Shown here piece after piece: positions 42,812 through 49,485 of a DNA stretch of 52,479 nt. Under the pieces are notes generated by a model that saw only the letters and a list, made by a program, of their open reading frames with translations, was not told the origin of the DNA and did not search any database. Source of the stretch: CAVRJC01 sp964505725 (GTDB lineage Bacteria > Actinomycetota > Acidimicrobiia > IMCC26256 > DASPTH01); the NCBI GenBank assembly GCA_964505725.1, contig CAZDJK010000028.1, positions 1 to 52,479 on the forward strand, written 5' to 3'. A program made the translations under genes and the position numbers. Every line of letters begins with the position of its first letter. Position 1 is the stretch's first letter.

Positions 42812-43549
42812 CTAGCCGTGTGCCTCTACGGAAGGCCGCGCGGGGAGCGCGTCGAGCGCCGCACGCGCCCGTACCGGCCACTCGGTCACGAGCCCGTCGA
42901 GGTCGAGGCCCGCCTTCGACTCGTGATCCTCGAGTCGCTCACACCAGGAGAAGACCACCAGACCACGCGCGTGCGCGCGGTCCAGCAGCGCCGGGGACAC
43001 GACGCTCCAGTGGGCCGAGATGCCCCGGGCCCCGACGTCGACGGCGTCGTCGAGGAACTTGCGCAGGGCGCGCGGCGACTGGACGTCGCGCAGCAGCACC
43101 GTCGGCGTGCCGGGTGCATCGCGCGCGACGCGGCGCAAGGCGCGAGCGTGCGCGGACCAGATCTGGATCCCTGCGGCGATCCCCGACGCCCGGACGGCGG
43201 CGAGCACCGCCGGCACCCCCGAAGGGTGCTTGACGTCGAGCGCGAGCCCGAGCCCGGGCGAAAGCGCATCCAGCGCGGCGGCGAGCGACGGGACGGTCTC
43301 CGTGGTTCCGCGGAGTCGCGTCCGGCAGACGGCACGAGCGGGGGCCAACCGCACCGGCCACGGCCGGCGCGCGGCGCGCCAGAGGGTGCGATCGTGCAGG
43401 AGCACCGGCACGCCGTCGAGCGTCACGCGGACGTCCACCTCCACCAGGTCGGCGTCGGACGCGTGCGCGCGGGCGATGCCCGCGAGGCTGTTCTCCGCCC
43501 CTTCCCGTGGGCATGCGCGGTGGGCGACGACCAGCGTCCGGGCGCTCAC
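42812..43549 (-). CDS. Glycerophosphodiester phosphodiesterase
   Basis: 245 aa, GTG start overlapping the stop of the upstream YbhN-type gene. GDPD TIM barrel: VVAHRACPREGAENSLAG holds the catalytic HR and EN, VEVDVRVTLDGVPVLLHD supplies the metal-binding ExD and the second His, and SWCERLEDH lies near the end. It hydrolyses glycerophosphodiesters to sn-glycerol 3-phosphate and alcohol. No signal peptide, so cytosolic. Confidence 0.9.
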   Translation of the reverse strand: MSARTLVVAHRACPREGAENSLAGIARAHASDADLVEVDVRVTLDGVPVLLHDRTLWRAARRPWPVRLAPARAVCRTRLRGTTETVPSLAAALDALSPGLGLALDVKHPSGVPAVLAAVRASGIAAGIQIWSAHARALRRVARDAPGTPTVLLRDVQSPRALRKFLDDAVDVGARGISAHWSVVSPALLDRAHARGLVVFSWCERLEDHESKAGLDLDGLVTEWPVRARAALDALPARPSVEAHG

Positions 43550-44655
43550 GTCGACGAGGTGCCCGCCACCGGGGAGCTCTGCACCGCGCCGCCCCGGGGG
43601 TAGCGGCGCCGGAAGACGTAGGCGGCGCCGAGCCCGATGGGCAGCGGGATCCAGAACGAGACGAGCCGGAACACGAGGGTCGCGAGGAGCGCCGCCTTGG
43701 TGCCGATGCCGATCGCCACCAGGGTCCCGGTGAGTCCCACCTCGACGAAGCCGATCCCTCCCGGCGTGAGCGGCACGAGCGAGAGCAACGACGCGATCGT
43801 GATCGCGAACAGGACGAGCACGGGATCGGGCGAAGCTCCGATCGCGATCAGCGTGGCGAGCAGCGCGACGTATTCGAACACCCACCGTCCGACCGACGTC
43901 GCCACCGCGTCGGGCCAACGCGACCCGAGGATGGCGCGCAGCTCGTTGCGCTCGGCGACGAGCCGGTTCCCGAGGCCCGAGTGCGGCTCGCGGTGCAAGC
44001 GCGCTGCGACCGCGTCGATGGCCCGGCCCATCACGAGCAGCGGGCGGTTGGCGAAGAGGAGCAGGACGAACAGCGCGCTCAGCATCAGGAAGACGGCGGC
44101 GCTGATCACCGTCGTCGCCACGAGCTCGTCGGGTGCCCTGGTTCCCGTGAGCGCGAGCAGCGGCAGCGTGCACAGCGGCAGCGCGCCCAGCGCAACGCTG
44201 CCCAGGATCGACTGCGCGGCCATCGCCGAGCTCGCGGCGGTCGGCGGGATACCGCTGTCGGCGAGCAGGCGCGCCTGCATCGCGGCGCCGGTGGCGCCGC
44301 CGAGCGGCGTGACCTTGTTGAAGGCGTTGCCGGCCAGGTGGGTGGTGATGACCGCGAACCAGGTGCACTCAGGGAGCGCGAGCTTCTGCATCATCCAGAT
44401 GGTCATGAAGCTGAGGACTTCCGCACCGACGATGACGGGAATCCAACGGGGATCGACCTTGTGGAGCTGGTCCCACGCCTCGAAGACCTCGGTGACCTTC
44501 GGCAGCAGGAGGTAGATGCAGATGCCCGTGAGCACGAGCAGCACGACCCGGGCGACCGAGACCCGCGGCGGCCCCGACGCCGCGCCGTAGCGGCGCGGGA
44601 ACCAGGGCCGGCGATCGGGCCCGGCGTGGTCGAGTTGGGGCTCGGGCGCGCTCAC
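43546..44655 (-). CDS. YbhN/UPF0104-family integral membrane protein (lysylphosphatidylglycerol-synthetase TM-like)
   Basis: 369 aa from the GTG at 44655; a TTG one codon earlier is the alternative. About eight transmembrane helices and the family landmarks NAFNKVTPLGGATGAAMQARLL (~110-131), LSLVPLTPGGIGFVEVGLTG and FRLVSFWIPLPIGLGAAY. This is the AglD/MprF-TM-like family thought to move or modify lipid-linked substrates. A TATCCT -10 lies 8 nt before the GTG. It heads a lipid-related pair with GDPD. Confidence 0.88.
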   Translation of the reverse strand: MSAPEPQLDHAGPDRRPWFPRRYGAASGPPRVSVARVVLLVLTGICIYLLLPKVTEVFEAWDQLHKVDPRWIPVIVGAEVLSFMTIWMMQKLALPECTWFAVITTHLAGNAFNKVTPLGGATGAAMQARLLADSGIPPTAASSAMAAQSILGSVALGALPLCTLPLLALTGTRAPDELVATTVISAAVFLMLSALFVLLLFANRPLLVMGRAIDAVAARLHREPHSGLGNRLVAERNELRAILGSRWPDAVATSVGRWVFEYVALLATLIAIGASPDPVLVLFAITIASLLSLVPLTPGGIGFVEVGLTGTLVAIGIGTKAALLATLVFRLVSFWIPLPIGLGAAYVFRRRYPRGGAVQSSPVAGTSST

Positions 44656-44663
44656 CAAAGATC

Positions 44664-44669
44664 AGGATA
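44664..44669 (-). promoter_or_regulatory. -10 hexamer TATCCT, leaderless-type promoter
   Basis: Reads on the minus strand, 8 nt before the GTG at 44655; no Shine-Dalgarno is present. Confidence 0.45.
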
Positions 44670-44711
44670 CGGGCGCGTGCACGGCTGCCTCAATCCGCCT
44701 ACGCGCCCGCC

Positions 44712-45295
44712 GTGGTCGGTGCCGCCGATCAGGTGAAGTCGACCGTCGACGAAGTCAAGGCGACCACGACCAAGCTCTCCGAGCGGATCCGCGAGCACAA
44801 CCTCACCCTCGTCGCCGCCGGCGTCGCCTTCTATGCATTCCTCGCGTTCATCCCGATGCTGATCGCGTTCATCTCCCTCTACGGGCTCGCGGCCGGCCCT
44901 CCGACGTGACGAGACGGGTGCACGACGTCGCCGGCGGGCTCCGCGAGAAGCTGCAGAAGTTCCTCACGTTCCAGCTCTCGTCGATCATCCGGTCGAACAG
45001 CGCGAGCGTGTCCGTCACCTTCGTGATCGCGGTCGCGCTCACGTTGTGGAGCGCCTCGGGTGGCATCGCGGCGCTCATCACCGGTATCCACGTCGCCCGC
45101 GAGCACGACGAGCCGAGGAGCCTCGCCGCCAAGCGCGGGAAGGCACTGCTGCTCACGTTCGCCGCGATCGCCTTCCTCGGCATCAGCAAGACGTACGGCT
45201 CGCTGGCCGGCATCGTCGTGATGCTGCTCTGGCTCTGGTTGAGCTCGCTGTTGATCCTCGTGGGCGCGGAGGTGGACGCCACGCCGAGCTCCTGA
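44712..45295 (+). pseudogene. YihY/BrkB-family membrane protein remnant: frameshift plus internal deletion
   Basis: The first frame (44712-44909) ends in FYAFLAFIPMLIAFISLYGLAAGP-stop, the first YihY helix. Adding one base near 44898 continues into VTRRVHDVAGGLREKLQKF and SVTFVIAVALTLWSASGG. After AAKRGKALLLTFAAIAFLGI (to ~45183) the sequence jumps to SKTYGSLAGIVVMLLWLWLS, the family's final helix; the three or so helices normally between are absent. The remnant is ~190 codons against ~290 in the family. A normal YihY protein is an inner-membrane protein of unknown transport role. Confidence 0.8.
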
Positions 45296-45314
45296 TCCCG
45301 CTCGCGGCCTGCGG

Positions 45315-45388
45315 TGGAGGCGATCGGATTCGAACCGACGACCTTCTGGTTGCAAACCAGACGCTCTCACCAGCTGAGCTACGCCCCC
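45315..45388 (-). tRNA. tRNA-Ala (anticodon TGC)
   Basis: 74 nt. Acceptor GGGGGCG/CGCCTCC with one G-U pair, D-arm GCTC..GAGC, anticodon stem-loop TCTGG-TTTGCAA-CCAGA, T-arm GTCGG-TTCGAAT-CCGAT. The 3' CCA is not encoded (ACCG). A -10 TAGTCT lies 11 nt upstream. Confidence 0.95.
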
Positions 45389-45399
45389 GGGCGACCGCC

Positions 45400-45405
45400 A
45401 GACTA
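45400..45405 (-). promoter_or_regulatory. -10 hexamer TAGTCT for tRNA-Ala
   Basis: Reads on the minus strand, 11 nt before the mature 5' end at 45388, inside the short gap after the saccharopine-dehydrogenase-like gene. Confidence 0.4.
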
Positions 45406-45431
45406 CGACGCGCCGCACACGGAGCCGGACG

Positions 45432-46412
45432 TCAACCGATCGGCACGCCCTCGAACGCCGCGGCCTTGATGCCGCGTCGGGCCAGCTCGGCGAGGAGCGG
45501 CACCGGCTCGACCACCGCGCCGAGCCCGTGCACCCCGGCCTCCGGTCGCTCGCCGAGGGCGGGCACCCCACCCGCCAGCCAGGCCGCGGCGACTCCGAGC
45601 ACGGTGCCCGCCGCCACCGCGGTGCGCTCGATCACGCCGTACACGACCGCGGTGCGGGCCCCGGCGTGCCAACCCCACACCTCCACCCGCACGGCCCCGA
45701 AGCCCTCGCTCCGGTCGGCGCGCCCGAGCGCGCGGAAACGGCGCGCCGCGGGCGCCCCGAGACGCGTCGTCGCCCGCTGCACGCCGGGCACCGCGGCGAC
45801 GAGCTCCTCCAATCCCTCGGCGACGAGCGCGCACTCGCGGGCGCCCACGGGATCCGGGAACCAGATCAGCTCCTCCCCGTGGCCGCGCTCCGTCACGAGT
45901 CGGCCGTCGCGCCACTCCGCCGCCGGGTCGTGCAGCACGTGGCGCGCTGCCGCCGCACAGGCCTCGCCGGCGACGCCCCAGCGCGCCACGTGCACCTCGT
46001 CGACTCCGTCCAGCGCGGTGGCGGCGTGGCGAGCAAGCACGTCGGCGAGGCCGGGGGCCAGCCCGCACCCCGCGACCACAGGGGCCGCGGGGATCGATCC
46101 GGTCGTCCCGGTGGCACCGACTCGGTGCGCGACCGCCGCGACGGCAACCCCGGCGCGCGTCGCAGCGGCGACAATCGCGGCCGCGTCGGCGTCGGGTGTG
46201 GCGCACGCGACGACGTCGATGCCCCGCGGCAGCGACCCGTCGACGCCCACCGTGACCGGCTCGGCGCCGTCCTGCAGGGCGCGCGCCGTGTGCTGCGCGT
46301 GGTCGCCGCGGCGGGCGCCCACCAGGACCCGATCGACGCCGGGAGTGTCGAGGAGCTGGCGCGCGGCCCGCACGCCCACCTCCCCCAGCCCGACCACGAG
46401 CACGGAGCTCAC
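45432..46412 (-). CDS. Saccharopine-dehydrogenase-like NAD(P)-binding protein
   Basis: 326 aa, GTG start coupled to a 45-aa upstream gene. Rossmann start VLVVGLGEVGVRAARQLLD (~4-22), DVVACATPDA, and the middle VVAGCGLAPGLADVLARHA, the motif of the saccharopine dehydrogenase / homospermidine-synthase-like group (GxGxxPG). Which amino acid or polyketide-like substrate it handles is unknown; in related actinobacterial proteins the C-terminal half is a substrate domain. Last gene of a three-gene operon. Confidence 0.8.
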   Translation of the reverse strand: MSSVLVVGLGEVGVRAARQLLDTPGVDRVLVGARRGDHAQHTARALQDGAEPVTVGVDGSLPRGIDVVACATPDADAAAIVAAATRAGVAVAAVAHRVGATGTTGSIPAAPVVAGCGLAPGLADVLARHAATALDGVDEVHVARWGVAGEACAAAARHVLHDPAAEWRDGRLVTERGHGEELIWFPDPVGARECALVAEGLEELVAAVPGVQRATTRLGAPAARRFRALGRADRSEGFGAVRVEVWGWHAGARTAVVYGVIERTAVAAGTVLGVAAAWLAGGVPALGERPEAGVHGLGAVVEPVPLLAELARRGIKAAAFEGVPIG

Positions 46413-46546
46413 CGGAAATCGGGCCCCTGGAGCTCGCGCCAGCCGCCCGACGTCGGCGGCACGGGGTGCTTGTGGCGGAGCCGGACGACGACGCTGACGG
46501 CCACCGCGGCCGCGGCGACGAGTAGTCCGCGGCGGAACGGCTTCAT
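46409..46546 (-). CDS. 45-aa single-pass membrane protein
   Basis: ATG at 46546, stop at 46409. KPFRRGLLVAAAAVAVSVVV forms a basic N-terminus and one short transmembrane helix, followed by RLRHKHPVPPTSGGWRELQG. Its start overlaps the methyltransferase stop (ATGA) and its stop overlaps the next gene's GTG (GTGA), so a coding role is strongly suggested by tight coupling on both sides. No homologue is recognised. Confidence 0.7.
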   Translation of the reverse strand: MKPFRRGLLVAAAAVAVSVVVRLRHKHPVPPTSGGWRELQGPDFR

Positions 46547-47172
46547 CGGCGGGCGAGTCTACGGCGGGCCCACACCGCGTAGAGCGGGTCGCCCCTGTAC
46601 TGGCCGCCGGGAGTGCGGCGCTCCGCCGTCGGCGCTTCGAAGCCCCCGGACCGGTCGAAATAGGCGCCGACGATCTCGCAGTGCTGCTCGTCGTTGGCCA
46701 CGAGCCAGCCGCGGATCGCCTTCGAGGGAAAGCAGCGGTTGGAGAACGAGGTGACGAACAAACCGGCCGGCCGGAGCACCCGCGCGACGTCGGCGAACAC
46801 CTCGACCGGCCGCACCAGGTAGTCCACCGACACGCAGCACACGACTGCGTCGAACGACGCGTCGCCGAACGGCAGCACCGGATCCTGGTTGAGGTCGTGC
46901 ACGACCGTGGCGGCGGCGTGGGCGTTCGCCGCGAGCTCCCCCGCGTTCATCCCGAGGACGGTCAGGCGTCGCGGCGGCTCCGCGAAGTGCGACACCCAGG
47001 AGCCCATGAGATCGAGCACGTCGCCGTCGATGCCGAGCTCGGCGTACAGGTCGCCCACGGCTGCGATGGCGCCGTGGTCGATGTGCGTGACCAGACGCGG
47101 CATCGCGTAGAAGACGGGGTCGGGGCTGGGATCCTGACGGTCGAAGAACCCGGGCGGGAAGCCGGCGGTCAC
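46543..47172 (-). CDS. Class I SAM-dependent methyltransferase
   Basis: 209 aa, GTG start. The SAM-binding core is shifted from the usual GxGxG to DVLDLMGSWVSHF (motif I, ~50-62), with LGMNAGELAAN (motif II), LPFGDASFDAVVCCVSVDYL (motif IV, Methyltransf_11 type) and RVLRPAGLFVTSFSNRCFP. The lack of a glycine-rich motif I in place of LMGS is typical of a small actinobacterial branch. Substrate unknown; first gene of the operon with the small membrane protein and the saccharopine-dehydrogenase-like gene. Confidence 0.85.
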   Translation of the reverse strand: MTAGFPPGFFDRQDPSPDPVFYAMPRLVTHIDHGAIAAVGDLYAELGIDGDVLDLMGSWVSHFAEPPRRLTVLGMNAGELAANAHAAATVVHDLNQDPVLPFGDASFDAVVCCVSVDYLVRPVEVFADVARVLRPAGLFVTSFSNRCFPSKAIRGWLVANDEQHCEIVGAYFDRSGGFEAPTAERRTPGGQYRGDPLYAVWARRRLARR

Positions 47173-47197
47173 GGCGGCGCACCGTACCTGCGCCGGC

Positions 47198-47830
47198 TCA
47201 CCCTCCGTACGCGCGGTGGCGCCGCCCGCGGGGCTCCACGTCGGCTGCGGCCTCGTCGCCCCAGCTCGTCCAGCCCGGGCGCGGGTACCGGGCGAACAGC
47301 TCGAGGTAGGGCCCGGGGCTGCACGCCTCGATCACGCTGTAGAGCTCGTCGGGTTTGCGGGAGTGCTCACGCTTGCACGTCTCGATGAGGTTCACCTGAC
47401 GCCGGCCCGGCGCGAGGGTGCGCAGGCGGCCTCGCACGCCGAAGAGCACCGGCTCGGTGACGTTGCGGAAGTAGAACCCCACGCCCCGACCGTCGGGGCC
47501 GCCGTCCTTCCGCCGTTTGGCCCACACGAGCATGCTCTTGTACGAGAAGCCCCACGCCTCGAGCACCGCGAGCCCGTCGGCGACGAGCGCGTTCGGGACC
47601 CACAGGTAGCAGTGGGCCCGCTCCTCGACGACCTCCGCCACCGGGAGCGCCGCGATCTCGTGCACGTCGAGGGTGTCGTAGCGGTCGAGGCGACGGTGCT
47701 CCGGCGCCACCTTCCCGGTGCGGTTGACGAATCGCCACGGCGGATCGGCGAGCACGGTCGCGAACGGCCCACCGGCCACGTCGGACAGGCCCGCCGACGG
47801 ACGGCGCGCGCCCTCTCGCGTGATCGTCAC
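47198..47830 (-). CDS. MT-A70-family N6-adenine methyltransferase
   Basis: 210 aa, GTG start. ATVLADPPWRF contains the catalytic DPPW motif (~28-31) and YDTLDVHEIAALPVAEV, LWVPNALVADGLAVLEAWGF and GRGVGFYFRNVTEPVLFGVRG are the MT-A70 core; NLIETCKREHSRKPDELYSV is the conserved C-terminal RExSRKPxE block. Bacterial MT-A70 proteins methylate adenine in DNA, often as phage or orphan enzymes. No restriction gene or specificity subunit is adjacent. A leaderless TAGTCT -10 lies 9 nt upstream. Confidence 0.88.
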   Translation of the reverse strand: MTITREGARRPSAGLSDVAGGPFATVLADPPWRFVNRTGKVAPEHRRLDRYDTLDVHEIAALPVAEVVEERAHCYLWVPNALVADGLAVLEAWGFSYKSMLVWAKRRKDGGPDGRGVGFYFRNVTEPVLFGVRGRLRTLAPGRRQVNLIETCKREHSRKPDELYSVIEACSPGPYLELFARYPRPGWTSWGDEAAADVEPRGRRHRAYGG

Positions 47831-47839
47831 TGCGCGCGA

Positions 47840-47845
47840 AGACTA
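47840..47845 (-). promoter_or_regulatory. -10 hexamer TAGTCT, leaderless-type promoter for the adenine methyltransferase
   Basis: Reads on the minus strand, 9 nt before the GTG at 47830, and overlaps the stop codon of the MaoC gene. Confidence 0.4.
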
Positions 47846-48265
47846 GAGCGATGCTCTCTCGGCTCGAGGGAGCGCGACGGTCGCGGTGCCCGGAGCGAGC
47901 ACGGTGCCCTCCTCGGTGCGGGTCCACACCTCGAGGTCGACCAGCGTCTCGCCGTCCTCGTGCCGGACCGCCATCACGCGCCCGCCGGCGATGTTCGCGT
48001 GGTCCCGCAGGTTGGGCGCCCGCATCTGGCACGCGACCGAGACGATCCTCCCGTCGTCGCCGATCCATTGGCGCAGCATGGCGTGGAGGTACGCGACCTG
48101 GAGGTTGCCCATGCCGAACGCGCCCGGGTTCCCGGCACGGCGGCCCGCCTCGTCGTCCATGTGGATGGGAACGAACTCCTCGTTGACCGCCGCGTACCGG
48201 TTCCACGCGTGGAAGCTCGACCGTCGTTCGAACGTCGGCAGCTCCTGACCCACTTCGACGTCCAT
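47843..48265 (-). CDS. MaoC-like hot-dog dehydratase subunit
   Basis: 140 aa, ATG overlapping the upstream stop (TGATG). Hot-dog fold: VGQELPTFERRSS, FVPIHMDDEAGRRAGNPGAFG (the D/N-x-N/D-P-H-like hydratase helix region), LQVAYLHAMLRQWIG, and MRAPNLRDHANIAGGRVM. It pairs with the preceding gene as the HadA/HadB or ChsH1/ChsH2-type heterodimer that hydrates enoyl-CoA or dehydrates hydroxyacyl chains. Confidence 0.85.
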   Translation of the reverse strand: MDVEVGQELPTFERRSSFHAWNRYAAVNEEFVPIHMDDEAGRRAGNPGAFGMGNLQVAYLHAMLRQWIGDDGRIVSVACQMRAPNLRDHANIAGGRVMAVRHEDGETLVDLEVWTRTEEGTVLAPGTATVALPRAERASL

Positions 48266-48792
48266 CAGTAGCGAATCCCCGTGCCGCGCGTGACGCGCAC
48301 CATCTCGTCGTCCTGGTTGGTCCACGTGGTCTCGGTGATGGTGAAGAGCATCAACCCGAGCCGCGTCTCCCGCTCGCGGTACTCGACGAGCTTCGTGAGC
48401 CCGGACGTGATCACGTCGCCCGGCCGCATGCGGATGCCGTGTGTCATCTCGAGGCCCCCGTTCATCACGAAGCTCGTGGCGGGCGGCTCCACCCCGAACG
48501 TCTCCTCCATCCCCGCGCCGCCGACCCGGCCCTCGAACGTCGGAGGCAGGTTGGGTCCGTCGGCGGTGATCCACGCGAACGGGTTGAACTCCTCGGGCGC
48601 GACGACGCCGCCGTGCACGGTGGTCGCCGCGTACTCCTCGTCCCAGAAGAGGCGCGGCGGCGCCTCGGGGTAGTAGATCGCGAGCGCCCAGCGACGGATG
48701 TCGGACAGCGAGATCGGCACCGACGTGCGGGGACGGCCGAACTCGCTCCCGACGATGGCGCGCATCTCGTCGGTGATCCAGGTGTCAGGCAC
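48265..48792 (-). CDS. FAS1-type/MaoC-N dehydratase-like subunit
   Basis: 175 aa from the GTG at 48792, which has TAGTGT 7 nt upstream; the open frame extends 13 codons further. DEMRAIVGSEFGRPRTSVPIS, RRWALAIYYPEAPPRLFWDE and APEEFNPFAWIT are typical of the N-terminal MaoC (FAS1_DH) hot-dog domain, with GGLEMTHGIRMRPGDVITS as its core. This domain lacks the hydratase motif and supports the active MaoC subunit encoded downstream. Confidence 0.85.
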   Translation of the reverse strand: MPDTWITDEMRAIVGSEFGRPRTSVPISLSDIRRWALAIYYPEAPPRLFWDEEYAATTVHGGVVAPEEFNPFAWITADGPNLPPTFEGRVGGAGMEETFGVEPPATSFVMNGGLEMTHGIRMRPGDVITSGLTKLVEYRERETRLGLMLFTITETTWTNQDDEMVRVTRGTGIRY

Positions 48793-48799
48793 GGCGGCG

Positions 48800-48805
48800 A
48801 CACTA
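48800..48805 (-). promoter_or_regulatory. -10 hexamer TAGTGT, leaderless-type promoter for the MaoC pair
   Basis: Reads on the minus strand; 7-nt gap to the GTG at 48792; no ribosome site. Confidence 0.5.
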
Positions 48806-48872
48806 CCGACCGCCGCGAAACTCGCGCACACTGCCGGGGCCTGCCTGGCCCGGTGGACCTCGGCGGTCGTGG

Positions 48873-48946
48873 TGGGGCTACCTGGAATCGAACCAGGGAC
48901 CTCATCCTTATCAGGGATGCGCTCTAACCGGCTGAGCTATAGCCCC
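48873..48946 (-). tRNA. tRNA-Ile (anticodon GAT)
   Basis: 74 nt. Acceptor GGGGCTA/TAGCCCC, D-arm GCTC..GAGC, anticodon stem-loop CATCC-CTGATAA-GGATG, T-arm CCTGG-TTCGATT-CCAGG. The 3' CCA is encoded (bases 48872-48870), unlike the other two tRNAs here. A -10 TAGACT is 12 nt upstream, at the stop of the DUF3566 gene. Confidence 0.96.
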
Positions 48947-48958
48947 GGAGAGCCGCAG

Positions 48959-48964
48959 AGTCTA
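48959..48964 (-). promoter_or_regulatory. -10 hexamer TAGACT for tRNA-Ile
   Basis: Reads on the minus strand, overlapping the stop codon of the DUF3566 gene at 48962, 12 nt before the mature 5' end. Confidence 0.4.
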
Positions 48965-49480
48965 GAGGGTGGTCTCGTCCTCGGTGATCGTGATCTCGAC
49001 ACCGCCGAAGAGCTCTGCGAAGAGGTTGTAGAACGCGGCGGCGATGACCGTCATGACCACGAGCAGCACGACGAGCACCGCGGAGACGAGCAGCGCGCCG
49101 CGCAGGATCTCGGCGTCGAGGAACGAGAAGTTCTTCGTCTGCAGCAGGTCGCCGAGGAATTTCTCGACGCTGTGGATGACACCCGCCGCGTCCGCGATCA
49201 GCCACAGCGACACCAGTGCGACCATGATCACGGCCATGGCGCAGATGTAGAAGCACACCGAGACCTTCAGCACCGACCACAGGTCGAGACGGTTGATGGT
49301 CTGGCGGTACCGCCGGCGCGTCGGTGACACGGGAACCTGGACCGGCGCCGGCTTCGGCCTGCGCGGAGCGCGCGCGGCACGGCCGTTCCCGCGGGTGGCA
49401 GGCGCGTCGACCGCGGGTGCCGACTCGGCGGCGACTGCGGTCGCCTCGAGGGGCCCCAGGTCGTCGGCCACGCTTCCCAT
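48962..49480 (-). CDS. DUF3566 membrane protein
   Basis: 172 aa, ATG 5 bp after the gyrA stop. An Ala/Pro/Arg-rich cytosolic N-terminus (~60 residues) precedes INRLDLWSVLKVSVCFYICA, the start of the DUF3566 domain, with two transmembrane helices (~72-95 and ~127-150). The conserved FYNLFAELFGGVEITITEDE ends the protein. The homologue downstream of gyrA in mycobacteria (Rv0007) is membrane-bound and of unsettled function. The gene follows gyrB-gyrA as part of the same block. Confidence 0.9.
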   Translation of the reverse strand: MGSVADDLGPLEATAVAAESAPAVDAPATRGNGRAARAPRRPKPAPVQVPVSPTRRRYRQTINRLDLWSVLKVSVCFYICAMAVIMVALVSLWLIADAAGVIHSVEKFLGDLLQTKNFSFLDAEILRGALLVSAVLVVLLVVMTVIAAAFYNLFAELFGGVEITITEDETTL

Positions 49481-49485
49481 GGGTC

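Noticed and set aside
47198..47830. Restriction-modification system
   Set aside because: No endonuclease, specificity subunit or defence gene lies near the adenine methyltransferase.
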